Source: Torymus aiolomorphi (lineage: Eukaryota; Arthropoda; Insecta; Hymenoptera; Torymidae). Taken from it: a stretch of 64,000 nt of DNA. The stretch spans positions 120,888,810-120,952,809 of the forward strand of contig CM070876.1 of NCBI GenBank assembly GCA_036365515.1, written 5' to 3'. The notes beneath the pieces were generated by a model. It saw only the letters and a list, made by a program, of their open reading frames with translations, did not search any database and had not been told where the DNA came from. Every line of letters starts with the position of its first letter. Position 1 is the stretch's first letter. The position numbers and the translations under genes were made by a program. Below are positions 24,553-36,164 of this stretch, in pieces.

Positions 24553-24715
24553 CATCAATCCTTGATGGATTCTTGCCGAACGTGCCTGCTCAGTTTCAAA
24601 GCCCTTCAATCTCATTGGACAATTCGAGTGTAACCATTAACCTTAAATTGGAATCGGCCAATGGGAGTTCAGGATTTTGAAACTGAGCAGGCATGTTCGG
24701 CAAGAATCCATGAAG
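24553..24715. repeat. Hairpin inside Tn-A
   Basis: Arms of about 45 bp, containing GGATTCTTGCCGAACGTGCC and its reverse complement, enclose a further imperfect inverted repeat. The same hairpin is at 50.99-51.15 kb in Tn-B, so it is an ancestral part of the transposon. Confidence 0.75.
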
Positions 24716-24946
24716 GAGTGTACACTATACACTATAGCATCTAGGACTCTATTTATCTGTGAGTTAACTCTAGATTTGCCGCGCCATCTCACGTATGCAT
24801 AAGCAAAGGATCATTATATACAACTATAATGCGATTATGGAAGCAGCCTTAAATTTGAATAAGCTCAACAGTATTTAGATTTGATTAGATTTGAATATTT
24901 AGAAACATTTTAAAGCGTTTTTATGCTATTTCCATAAAAAAATTCC

Positions 24947-25069
24947 GGATACCTTCAGATTCTGGCTAAAGGCTTTCATTTCATCAACAATTATCTCCTG
25001 GGCAAGCGCGTATAGTCACAGCTTAAATAAACCTAAGAATTCGGTTTAGCGGTGTTTCGGAAACATCAA
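24947..25069. repeat. Single unit of the ~115-bp tandem family
   Basis: Contains GGCTAAAGGCTTTCATTT and CTCCTGGGCAAGCGCG. It matches the units at 26.62-27.10 kb and lies directly beside the broken end of Tn-A. Confidence 0.6.
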
Positions 25070-26613
25070 TGTTTTGAATTTCCCGCGGTTGCGTGACTGA
25101 GGGTAACTCAGCAGGCGGCTGCGCGACGGCAGCACTCATCAGCTGCCCTCTGCGGAACAGCTGAATCGCTACACTGATTAGCCGAGTATGGCAAAAATCA
25201 TACTGTCTCTCTTACGTTTACACATGTAAATGAGAGAGACGCTGATTTGACTCACACCTCGGTAACAACGAGGCGAGGAAGAAGACGGAATTGCTCTCTC
25301 AATTCTCTCACTCGGTTAGTATCCATGTAATGGTTCGCCTCGTGGAGAAACTCACGGTACTTTGATTCTCAGTGGATATATTCAAAATCTCTCACTCAAA
25401 GTCTCTCTCAGTAATGGTCTACCACGAGGGAAATCTACTGTATTCCGGCGATTCTCATGTGATGGAACTCGCTCTCAGTCAACTCACTCAGTGTAGCGGA
25501 TCGTCTCGGAGAGAAACTTACCGCTCAAGTTCGGCGATTCTCAAGTCGGATGGGTTCAAGTGTGGTGTTTCTCACTCTCTCAACATGGACCGCTGCTCGG
25601 CAACATCTCATATGGCGTCGTCTCGCACGGCAGGGTTCACGCAGCAGTGTCTCTCACACGGAAACTTCTAACACGGCGGTGATACTCAAGCGGCATCTCC
25701 TCACCGGCGCTCGATGCTTCGAGCGTACCACGAGGCAATATCTCACACGGCATTTCCTCGTGTAGCAGTGCTGCTCGCCCGGCGTCTCATCACATGGCAT
25801 TCCTCACCGGCTCGCTGCATCGAGTTGGCCACGAGGCGGTCGCGGCACCTCTACTGCGCCAAACCCAGCCGGATTTCTCAAGCAGGAAAATTACACTGGC
25901 GATTCTCAACCGGCTTTTCTCAACTGGCTTCTCAACTGTGGTTTCATCTCGCTTCTCTCATCGGCTGCTTCGCAACCTCACACTCATCTCACTGGCTTAT
26001 CTCATCTCACGTTATCATGCTCAACTGATAGCTCTTTTCAACTGCTCATCATCGTTAACGAATCACTATCCCTCGACCACCTCATCAGCGTAGCGATTAA
26101 TACAACGCTATGTGCGAGAAAGTAAATACTCAATTACATGTGGCCATTTTATACAGAGGTGTACTTCTATACGGAAGGCATAACCACGCGGTATAATTAG
26201 GAAATACTCAGGCACGATCAATAATATTGATTGTGTTATCTATTGAATGGTTACTCTCATCAGTGATTCTCAACGCACTTCATAAAAACTCATAGACTCC
26301 AATTGTAAAACTCACTCACACTCACAGGAAAACTCATACACTGAAATTGTAACACTCATACACTCAAATATAATCTTGTAATAGTCATACACTCAACTAC
26401 TTATTGTAACTTTTCATCCATTTAATCTCAACCTTTGTAACATCAACTTTTATATCAATTTAAGTGGTTCATAATCAAAATATGTAATAGTAATTTATAT
26501 TTTATAGTTAGTTTGAATATATTATAGTTTAATTTACTAAAGTGTTTGGCTCTCAATTTATTTTGTAAACACCCACAGCATGTCTTCATTATAAATTATG
26601 GCATTCTCAAACA
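25070..26613. other. Unclassified 1.5-kb insertion in the tandem array (LTR-like ends)
   Basis: It separates one array unit from the other four. The ends TGTTTTGA and TCAAACA are inverted and of TG...CA form, as for a solo LTR, but I see no matching target duplication. The interior (25260-26080) is unusually rich in TCTCA/CTCAC motifs spaced about 15-30 bases apart. It has several short open frames and no recognisable protein. Confidence 0.35.
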
Positions 26614-26619
26614 AACGGA

Positions 26620-27100
26620 TAGAAATACCCACTACGCGTGCAATCATGCACTTAATAGACCTCGAAAACGAGCTCAACGACTCGAACGCCCCGCCCGTCC
26701 CTGAATACTCTTAGATACGCGCTGACACCTTTGATTTGTGCAAAAATCGTCTCCAAGGTATGCGAGTGCACTCATAGACTTAAATAGATCTAAAAATCTG
26801 GATCTGCTTGTCGAAAAACTCACTGCGTACTCCCAGATTCACGCAAAAAGGTTTAATTTGCTTAATAATCGTCTCATGGGAATGCACGTACAGCCATACA
26901 CTTAAATAGACCTCAAAATCCAGTTCAGCAACTCGAAAAATCCTCTAGAACTCCCAGATTAGCGCTAAAGGCTTTAATTTGCACAAAAATAGTTTACTGC
27001 GCATGCGCGTTGCATTGTTCACTAAAATACATCTCAATATCGTAATCAGCGGTTCGAAAAAACCCCTGAATAACCGCAGATGTGAGATGTGACGTTCTTT
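26620..27100. repeat. ~115-bp tandem array, about four units
   Basis: Units share CGCTAAAGGCTTTAATTTGC-like, CATGCGCGTGCA-like, CACTTAAATAGACCTC-like and AGCGACTCGAAAAA-like blocks. The last part-unit (from 27045) is also present at the outer end of the large inverted repeat on the right (to 63877). Confidence 0.7.
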
Positions 27101-27625
27101 TTACCACGCCACGATATATAATAAAGGCCCAATTGATTTGATGCAGTTTTTCATCCCTTTAATCTAAATATTCTATTATTTAACGTTATTAGTTATTTTA
27201 AAATAATTTATTTAAATTATTTCGATTTCCTATAGTTATTTTCGAACAATCGAGTAAATTTATTTTAATAACGCGGTGAATTTCTTAAATATTAAGAAAT
27301 GTGAATTAAATATGAAAAAACTGATATTTTCTATTAAAACGAGGAGAAGTTAATGATATGAAATATTTTATAATATTTACATAATTTAGGTTTTGTGGCC
27401 AATACTACTTACGTGTAGTTTTCAAAGTAATGGTTGGTTAGATGTAAAGATTTTCTTTTCTATGTGTATAAATATACTCGACTGCTAGCGGTCGCACAAA
27501 ATAATTAACAAAGTTTGCTTTACAAAGCCCGGTATGTATAGACAGTAGGAAGGTAAGTATAGATGACGCTCGCCGCGACACAGCGCGAGTGCGCAGTGCT
27601 GCCACGACAAGATTTTAAGAAAAAA

Positions 27626-27790
27626 AATTCGCACCGAGATACGACGTTCTTCATATTCGCACCGATATAAGTCGTTCTTCATCCGTGCGGCCAGATACGT
27701 CGTTCTTCATTTTCGCTCCGATATACGTCGTTCTTCGTCCGCGCGCCGAGATACGTTCTTCATCCGCGAACCGAGATACGTTCTCCTGCT
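27626..27790. repeat. 28-bp minisatellite, six units
   Basis: The unit on the minus strand resembles GATGAAGAACGACGTATCTC. The right arm has seven units (63104-63296). Confidence 0.8.
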
Positions 27791-28188
27791 GCTCAGCCGT
27801 CGATATATAGTATATACATTGTAAGGGTTTAATTACTTTGGTGGGAAATGGGAGTTTGAATTTTGGAAAGGTGTCGAATAAAAGCAACGCGAACACAGCA
27901 TCTTTTAAGTGTAGGTATTCTCTACTTATATCTTTATTAAAATCAAAGCACAAAAAAACATTGAGCTACAGCTAACTACAAACATGTTAGCACGGAAGTA
28001 ATTTAACTCGCGAAGCTCGACACTCGCGATGCGCACTGAATTAACACACAAAATCGTACAAGGCTATTTACTTTCAAAACTGTTTGAAGCACAAATAGAA
28101 AAAATCTAAGGTCTACAGCTATACTGTTGCTACTAACTACAAATGTTATTTTTCGAGAATACTGTGCGCTGCGCTAAATCTCGGGACA

Positions 28189-28299
28189 CTTAAAAAGGAA
28201 CAGTGCACAAACAACAGATATCGCATTGGTTCTATATCTGTATATATAGATATACAACTAATGCTATTTCTTTTTATCTGTGCACTGTTCATTTTTAAG
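28189..28299. repeat. 111-bp hairpin in left arm
   Basis: Arms of about 52 bp begin CTTAAAAAGGAACAGTGCAC, with their mirror image at the other end, and fold around a short AT-rich loop. The counterpart is at 62591-62701. Confidence 0.75.
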
Positions 28300-29307
28300 G
28301 CTATGAACGGAGTTGTCGAGGCCGGGACTCTTGCCGTTACTGCGGTAGCACTTTTTACGGCGCTCCCTCTCACTCCACACTGCTCCCCGCTTGTTCGCTC
28401 TCACGTGCGCTCCGCAGTCATCGACGCCGTGTCGACCGGCGCTGGAACGCTCATGCATTCTGCGAGTTACGGTGATCCAAGTACGTACGTGGGTGTGTTG
28501 TGGTAGCTATCCTGATGTACGTGAGGATCTTTCGCTGCCTTCTACGAGCTCATCTTCGAGGTTGATGCTGAGTTTCCTTATACATTATTGTATAGCTCAG
28601 CAGCCAGCTTCGAGGTTATCCTGCCCTTGTGTCTAGTGTAAACATAGGTGAGATCAGTACACATACTTAGATCTCTTATGTGCTTCCATCTCATGATTCT
28701 TTTGTTACATTGGTGTTATGTTGGAGCAGTACGTTCCTGGTAGAAGTCCATACATGTATATTGAGCTGTCTACAGTCTTCTCGTCATCATAAATCCAGAT
28801 AGCCGATCCTTGGTTCAGAATGAACCTCACATCCTGATTGTTGCTGCCTCCTCAGCAGGTTGGTTTAATTTTATGATTTATTTCTTTCTACTGTTGCTTC
28901 AATGTTGATATTCTTGTAGGTACAACGAGATTTATGCTGTATTATGGAGGTTATTCAACACATCACCTGGAGCGTTCTGGCACTGGTTGTAGGTATTGCT
29001 GGTATCGTTCAACTAAGTTATCCCTTCTACATCCTCATACTAAAAGTAGTAACTGTCCAGATTCCATAAATTTTTCTTCATTAGTTTTTATAGGTGGAGT
29101 CTCTCTTCAATGTACGATGACCAGCAAGGCACAGGAAACTGCAAGGTAGTCAGTTGAGAGGCTTCCACAGTAAAGGTTGCTAGTTTATATGAGTATGTGC
29201 ATCAAGACTGACAGACTTCGCCTACTCTCTTACCCACGATGAGTTATTGAAATTTGATATGTTACAAGTAAGTGTTAAACGTAGAGGGTTGATGTAGGCT
29301 CCTCATA

Positions 29308-29585
29308 CACTGAAAAATATTTGGCGCGCCATCTACTCTTCAGGTGTACGTGCAGCGCCAATTTTAGGGGGTAGTGGCTATACTTTCCATCGGAGTAACT
29401 GCTACTCCTAAAATAGTAGCTGGTACTCTTGTAAGAGTAGGAGCTACTCTTATTCGGTATAGCCACAGCGCCAGCCTGTCGGCGCGCCACCTAACCTCGC
29501 AGAAAGCGTGTAAAAAGTACAACAGCTACGCGTACTGCTGCTACTGCGTTTGAAGGTTAGGAGGTGCGCCGAATTTTTTTCAGTG
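29308..29585. mobile_element. MITE with CACTGAAAAA termini, TA target site
   Basis: 278 bp. Terminal inverted repeats CACTGAAAAATATTTGGCGC and its imperfect complement, flanked by TA (29306-29307 and 29586-29587). An inner inverted repeat of GGAGTA/TACTCC motifs occupies the middle. Non-coding. TA target use suggests a Tc1/mariner-type parent. Confidence 0.75.
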
Positions 29586-29734
29586 TAGCCTTTCTTAAAT
29601 CTGAGTTTCTCCGAGTAGACTTTTCAGTCGAAGTGTCAGTGATATAGGTCTACTCTAAAATTAATATAAGTATTTATAAAAGTTGTAAACAAGACCATTT
29701 TTTCCATGATCACTTGATTATACGTATTGTATAT

Positions 29735-30610
29735 GGGATGTTTCACAAAAAAAATTTAAGCAATTTTAAAATTTTGACCTGCCCACTTCAGGGCAGGTCA
29801 AAATTTTAAAATTGCTTAAATTTTTTTTCTTTCAGTTTTATGAAAAAAAACATGTTCCTTTTTTATTAAAATCCAACATTTGTCATTTTTCTTTACTAAA
29901 ATCTTGAAACTTTTTTTATAAAATATTGATTGGGAGAAAGTTTGGAATTTTTTTCTAGAAAGTAGTCGTATTTTTTAATAAGTGAAATTTGCATGTCTCT
30001 GATTTGTTAGTTTTTATTATACCTTCATCGAAGAATATTGAGACTGCGCCTTAAATTTTTTGTTCGACATAGTTTTTTTTAATTCTACTTTTAAGCTCTT
30101 TAAAATACTTTTTTAACCAAAGTTGGCCAGGCTAATTGAAAAAGTTATGATTTTTTTAAATACTAAAGAAAAACAGTAATTAGCATTTTTTATAATATGG
30201 TTGATTTAGAAACTTAATATTATTCATACATCTTATGTAATTAATCAAATCACTGAATTTTGTTAGAGCATCGAATAGAACACGAAATATCGATTTTCAA
30301 CAATATTATGCTTGTACAATAAGCCTTGTGTAATTACCAGTTATTAATTACATTCATTTTTAATTTTCTGAATATTGGATCAAAACCAGTCTTTTTACTA
30401 ATACACATTTCATACCTGCTTAAAATTGCATTTGATGATTATCCGATTGATAGGTCTGATAAAACCAGATGAAAAGGGTGCGAAAACCTATGTGGTTGGT
30501 TCATCCGAATTTGAAAATTTGTATTAGTTTTTGTCAGGCCATTTCAACCGGGTAATCTATTATTATGTTTGCATATTATTAGATGACAGACAGTTTTGCA
30601 ATGTATATTC
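29735..30610 (+). repeat. Dispersed ~0.9-kb repeat, copy 1
   Basis: It matches 59020-59937 in direct orientation, including GAGACTGCGCCTTAAA and CATTTCATACCTGCTTAAAA. AT-rich and non-coding. This copy carries a perfect palindrome near its start that copy 2 lacks. Confidence 0.75.
29747..29828. repeat. Perfect 38-bp palindrome with 6-nt loop
   Basis: Arms 29747-29784 and 29791-29828 are exact reverse complements around ACTTCA. The motif nearest the loop is GACCTGCCC/GGGCAGGTC. Confidence 0.95.
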
Positions 30611-30885
30611 GAATACCAAATACTGTTTAATTATTTATAAATATAATATGACTTTCTTGTTAGGACTACTTACGCTTCATACAATTGGTATTATGTACTA
30701 GATATTTGTACTGATAAATTATTAAATATTTGATTTCAAGCTTAATCTGAAAGCATGTTGCAAAATTTATAGTTATGAGCATAGCATGATTCTTTCATTG
30801 ATATTCATATTTTTTATATGGTAAAGAAATCATATATAATAATATATATAATACTACTCCTTTATGTGTTGCATAATCTATACTA
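30611..30885. other. AT-rich stretch, nothing recognised
   Basis: Between a dispersed repeat and a TA-flanked MITE. No gene or structure seen. Confidence 0.4.
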
Positions 30886-32395
30886 CAGGGTGTGTCAAAA
30901 GTTCCGGGACGGCCAGTTATCTCAGCGGGAATGCATTTTCGGAAAAAATGTTTCATACAAATAGGTAGGATTTTTCCCTAGCTATCTGATGGTGACCTTG
31001 AATTTGACCTTGGGCTTGACCTTCAAGGTCATTTGAAAGTCAAGTCGAATTTTTTAAATGGGAACCCTCCTTTTTTATTGCGCAAACCGAAAGAGGGAAA
31101 AATTCTCTTTCCAACGATATAAGACACATACGCGGTCAAATGTGATCTAGAGGTCGTTTCAAGGTCAAGTCGGTAAAATGAGGTCAAATTGATCTTGGGC
31201 AGTCCAAAGCATGGAAACTAAGGGCGTTGGGAAAAAACTTTCCATACGAAAGTTTCCGCAAATCGAATGGAGCATCTGATGGTGACCATGAATTTGACCT
31301 TGGGCTTGACTTTCAAGGTCATTTAAAGGTCAAGTCGAATTTTTTGAATGGGAACCCTCTTTTTGTTGCAGAAATGCGGGAAAACTTACCTTTCCAGGGG
31401 TGTAAGATACATACGGGGTTAAAAGTGAGCCGAAGGTCATTTGAAGGTCAACGTTCTTATACTCCGATCATCTGGACACCCCATCGAATTTCGTGTATCA
31501 GGGCGTTAAAAAACATTTTTTGTGCAAACGTTTCTGGATCAAAACCCAGACCTGGGACCTGGCTAATCACCGCTGACCTTGGAACGACCTTGGGTCGACC
31601 CAACGGGGCAAACCGACCCCAGATACGGGTTCAGCGACCCCGAAAACCCATGGGTCCGTGGTTTCAAGCACCTTCTGCAATTCCTTCTGGTTTGACCTTG
31701 GAACGACCTTGGGTCGACCCAACGGGGCAAACCGACCCCAGATACGGGTTCAGCGACCCCGAAAACCCATGGGTCCATGGTTTTAAGCACCTTCTGCAAT
31801 TCCTTCTAGTTTAACCTTGGAACGACCTTGGGTCGATCCAGCGGGGCAAACCGACCCCAGATACGGGTTCAGCGACCCCGAAAACCCATGGGTCCGTGGC
31901 CCGCATTTCTGCAACAAAAAGAGGGTTCCCATTCAAAAAATTCGACTTGACATTCAAATGACCTTGAAGGTCAAGCCCAAGGTCAAATTCAAGGTCACCA
32001 TCAGATGCTCCATTCGATTTGCGGAAACTTTCGTATGGAAAGTTTTTTCTCAACGCCCTTAGTTTCCATGCTATGGACTGCCAAAGATCAATTTGACCTC
32101 ATTTTACCGACTTGACCTTGAAACGACCTCTAGATCACATTTGACCCCGTATGTATCTTAGATCGGTGGAAAGAGAATTTTTCCCTCTTTCGGTTTCCGC
32201 AATAAAAAAGGGGGCTTCCCATTTAAAAAATTCGACTTGACCTTCAAATGACCTTGAAGGTCAAGCCCAAGGTCAAATTCAAGATCACCATCAGATAGCC
32301 AGGGAAAAATCCTACATCTTTTGTATGAAACATTTTTTCCGAAAATGCATTCCCGCTGAGATAACTGGCCGTCCCGGAACTTTTGACACACCCTG
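30886..32395. mobile_element. 1.5-kb TA-flanked fold-back DNA element with CAGGGTGTGTC ends
   Basis: Both ends read CAGGGTGTGTCAAAAGTTCC (inverted) and are flanked by TA (30884-30885 and 32396-32397). Long arms (~30886-31390 and ~31900-32395) are near-complementary. The centre holds about 2.8 tandem units of 119 bp (31575-31905). The arms are dense in AGGTCA half-sites such as TTCAAGGTCA and TGACCTTG. Non-coding; the open frames are arm artefacts. Probably a Tc1/mariner-like non-autonomous element. Confidence 0.85.
31575..31905. repeat. 119-bp tandem repeat, ~2.8 units
   Basis: Units start at 31575, 31694 and 31813 and are nearly identical (GACCTTGGAACGACCTTGGG). Confidence 0.9.
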
Positions 32396-32696
32396 TATAA
32401 TATGTTACAGTTTTATGTTCAATTAAGTTCAATATTTTATTATTTAATATATTTACTTGTTCATTATGTGAACTTACTATTACATTTTTGGAAAATGATA
32501 ATTTTTATTAATATTTTTATATATTTCATAAAAACATCATTTGTTTTCCATTTATCTGGAATTTTAAAGTGATCAATTTTTCCTTCTCCAATATCTAATA
32601 AAAATGATGCAAAAGAATTATCTTGAGTACGAATGTTTATTTTTAAATGGAAAATTTTAAACAAAGGCCAAAGATAAGAATTTTTTAAAAACCTCG

Positions 32697-33575
32697 AAAA
32701 TGTTTACGACTCAGCGCCCCCTCACCCGCCTCGCGTCCCCTCGCCACCCTCGCGCCCCCTCACCCCCCTCGCGTCCATTCACCCCCCCCCCTCAAAATAA
32801 CGTAAAAATGTGACTGGTTATACGTTTTTTTTTTAAGAAATTGTTAGAGGCTTTAAATATTCCTTATTACATGTCCAATATATCTTCCATTTCTTCTAAA
32901 ATGTCCCCGATAATAAAAACTTTTTGTCCTTTGATAATGTCCATTTCTTCAGAACAATGATAAAATTTTTAATAATATAAATATTCAGTGCTACTGACTA
33001 TAGATTTATATCCTTCTTAAAGTTTATCCAAAGGAGTTATAGAAGTATCCACACCTTTGATATTATTATAATTTTGCACGTGTAAATATAATACATTATT
33101 TTGTTATTCTAAAATGTCCCCGATAACAAAAACTTTTTGTCCTTTGATAGTGCCCATTTCTTCAGAACAATGAGATACTATTATGAGAGGGGTTATATAT
33201 GGTTATTGGCGAAAGATACCACTTAACATAACAATCCAACGCGTCAATGAACAGTACCTCCAGGGTGACGTGGAAAACTGTTCGTCTCTTCAACCAATCT
33301 TTATCGTTAAATCAATTTAAAAAAATAAATAAATATACAAATAAATAAATATCAATATTATTACATAGAACTTGCGATACTCGACAATTCTTCTAATTAA
33401 TTATATTATGATTTATAACTGAAAAAATTGAGGGGGGAGGGAGGCGCTGAGGAGGGGCTGGAGGGGGCGAGGAGGCGCTGAGGAGGGGCGAGGAGGCGCG
33501 AGGGGGGTGAGGGGGCGCGAGGAGGTAGCGAGGGGGCGCGAGGGGGGGGGAGGGGCGCTGAGTCGTAAACATTTT
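32697..33575. mobile_element. MITE-like element with GC minisatellite arms
   Basis: The 24-bp termini ATGTTTACGACTCAGCGCCCC (shown in part) and their complement at 33552-33575 enclose C-rich/G-rich minisatellites (about 32711-32795 and 33426-33560). The AT-rich middle holds two direct ~70-bp repeats (32894-32960 and 33110-33180, both with ATGTCCCCGATAA). Right flank ACAACTATATAATATAGTAA recurs beside the minisatellite at 58.98 kb. Confidence 0.6.
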
Positions 33576-33604
33576 CTTACAACTATATAATATAGTAAGA
33601 TATA

Positions 33605-34667
33605 TAGCTGATTCTCGGTCAAATCGAGAGGTCAAAAAATGAATCTTCTTAAAACTCTCCGAAAATGTTCTACAACTTATTGTGGATACCCCTGAATTTT
33701 TTCAGATTTTTTAGACCCATAGATTTGGTGATATCAGAGGTCAAAAATTGAATTTTCATGATTTTTTGCATTTTTCTTGCAATTTCAATTGATAATTACT
33801 CTTTGAGGGTTTTATATAAATCAACAAATTTTTTTTAGATAAGTTAGTAAATTTGCTCACTAAAAGGAAAGACCAATCATTAATATTGTATATGTCATGG
33901 GAGTATGATAAAATTTCCTTAAAAACCTTAAAATGATGATAAAAAAAGACCGATCAAAGCTTTCACTATCAGAATTTTTGTAGGTTATTTTATGTACAAA
34001 CTGCCCTCGAATAGGCCCAAATGTATTGAAGCTTGGTTTTCTTTAAAAAAATAAAAAAACATCCTTTTTGTGAAAAAAAATCAATTTTTTATTGTTTTGC
34101 ATGCTTGAACAAGTTTCAAAGATGGCCATATCCCATGTACCAGGTGGTACTTACCAAATATTGACAGAAAGTTTCAGTCAGTATATGTAAAAAGAATTAG
34201 AAAAACATCAGACAAGTTTTACTACACGTATAACTTATTGAATACTTTAAAATTTAGATGTTTAAATTCAGAAAAAAGTATCGCAGAAACACATTCATCA
34301 TTTACATATAAGTCATATAATCAACAGCAATCAAAATTTGCATGAGGCACATAATTTGTTATAAAATTTGTTTTTATAATAACTTAAAGTTAAATGAAGT
34401 ACTTAGTAATATTAAATATTGAAAAAAATGTCTTCAAAGTTAACCGTAGTAGTGAAATCTTAGTCCGAATGACATAAATTAGGGAACAGAAATTCTTTCA
34501 TATTATTCTTACTATTATGTAACCAAAAATATCCAGTTTATATGACATTATATTATATAATATTACATTATGAATTAGCAAGCATCTTCATTCAACCATG
34601 TTTTATGTACCAATTAGATCTATTACACTCACCTCTTTTTTGTAACTTTTTCTTGGCAGTATTTAAT
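33605..34667. repeat. Tn-B left TIR
   Basis: Matches the reverse complement of 52274-53334 and, less closely, Tn-A 17418-18410. Both Tn-B TIRs contain a ~100-bp block (34481-34575) that Tn-A lacks. Confidence 0.85.
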
Positions 34668-34817
34668 TGGGTTGATGCGCTTAAAATTAGCTTATAGGGG
34701 AGAATAAATATGTTCTATAAAAGTTTGTAAAAATAGAAAAGTCTAATATTTTATATTCAATCTCCATATATACAAAATATACGTATAAGAAAACAGAAAA
34801 ATAGATAATATTTTTAA

Positions 34818-35249
34818 TTATTCTATTACTTTCATTTCTTCACTTTCTAAATTATTAGAAAATATTTTACACACAACTTTTCCATTGCTTAAAGGGTGAA
34901 CAAAATGTTGTTGTTTTAATTCTTTAACCCGACAGGTGTTCTTGAAACGAGAATTCAATTTTCTCAAATTTTTTTTATATTCTGCAGTTGGAGAATAAAA
35001 AAATTCAATATTTTCAAAATGTCCATGATCTTTTAACCATTGAAATAATGATTTAGCAGTTAAAATTTGTTCACTGGATGGCAGTCTTAAACTAGCATGC
35101 GCTGCAGACCTTTTTACTAAACCTCCTAATCCATCACAAGCACCTTTCCCACGTGCTGTTGGAAAAAAATTCCAATCTACATCAATTTGATAATCTTCAA
35201 CATGAAATTGCATGTTTAAAGTATTTTTGAAATTCTTAACAAGGAACAA
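34818..35249 (-). pseudogene. Tn-B transposase-like protein, C-terminal exon
   Basis: 143 codons. It carries WNFFPTARGKGACDGLGGLV followed by KR, the hallmark of a widespread family of transposon-derived insect and cnidarian proteins, usually left unnamed. A plausible splice acceptor (TTTTCAG, about 35255 on the minus strand) and a donor (ACAGGTAATA, about 35340) link it to the preceding exon across ~90 bp. The stop at 34818 precedes an AATAAA-like signal near 34700. Confidence 0.6.
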
Positions 35250-35339
35250 TCTGAAAATGTTGTTATATATTATATTAAAATCATAAATTTTAATTGGAAA
35301 ACAGTGAAAAATTTTCTAACTGTATTACCTGTTATTAAA

Positions 35340-35655
35340 AGTTTCACATTTTGATGGATAAAACATACACACACTAAATGAGTACCCCTGCTCCCAGCAA
35401 ATAGAGCATTTTTTGGGCGTAACTTCGCAAAAGTAGAAAACTTACTGACCAATCAGGATGTTCTTTTTTAAATAACTGGTGCAGCTCTTTTAATGTACAT
35501 AGTAACAGACATTTTTGTTTTTTTATTTTACTACCATCCTCATTTCTTACTGAAATGCAATCTTGCCTGGTAAAATATAAGAATTAACATCACACTCATA
35601 AAAAGCAATAACAGAATTAAGGATTTCTTCTGGAAGGGATTTTCCTGTAAAAAAT
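35340..35655 (-). pseudogene. Tn-B transposase-like protein, middle exon (frameshifted)
   Basis: Reading the minus strand with phase changes gives SLPEEILNSVIAFYECD, then ISVRNEDGSKIKKQKCLL, then SKFSTFAKLRPKNALFAGSR and HLVCVCFIHQNVKLL. These blocks occur in this order in the same protein family as the C-terminal exon. At least two indels break the frame. Confidence 0.55.
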
Positions 35656-36164
35656 TAATTTTTCTTTTTTTATTAAATTATTTACAAAAACCTCAATTTC
35701 AATGAATTTTATTTTTTTTTATGAGAAATTTCTAATGTAATGTTTTTAATCAATATTTTTATAATCTCTCTGTAATTAAAATTAAATCAAAATAAGAAGT
35801 CTACGCCCTGTTGAAAATATATATAGGTAAATTATCAACTCAAATAATTTATATAGTTTATATAGATATTGACGTGCTAAATTTGGATTTTTATCTAGGT
35901 AAAGTTTTTACATAAATTTTTACGTGAATAATTTATGTAAACTGTATATACCGTAAGAAACTATACCATTTACAAAAATATCTATTCTAATTTTTATAAA
36001 TAATAAAAAAAAATATTAATAATAAAATAATACAGTAAATGTATTTTATTTTATTAAATTCATATATAAATAATTTAATAAAATAAAATACATTTACTAT
36101 TTTATAGTATTGTTTTAGTATTGTTATAGTATTACTATAGTACTACAAAGTTAAAAATAATTAT

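Larger units (their letters stand above)
27045..29213. repeat. Left arm of a ~2.2-kb inverted repeat
   Basis: It matches the reverse complement of 60285-63877 almost throughout, once the solo LTR at 61065-62451 is removed (arms 2,169 and ~2,200 bp). It contains a 28-bp minisatellite, a 111-bp hairpin and an AATAAA-bearing stretch, but no convincing gene. The arms are ~31 kb apart and enclose Tn-B, the G1 remnant and the MITEs. Confidence 0.85.
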
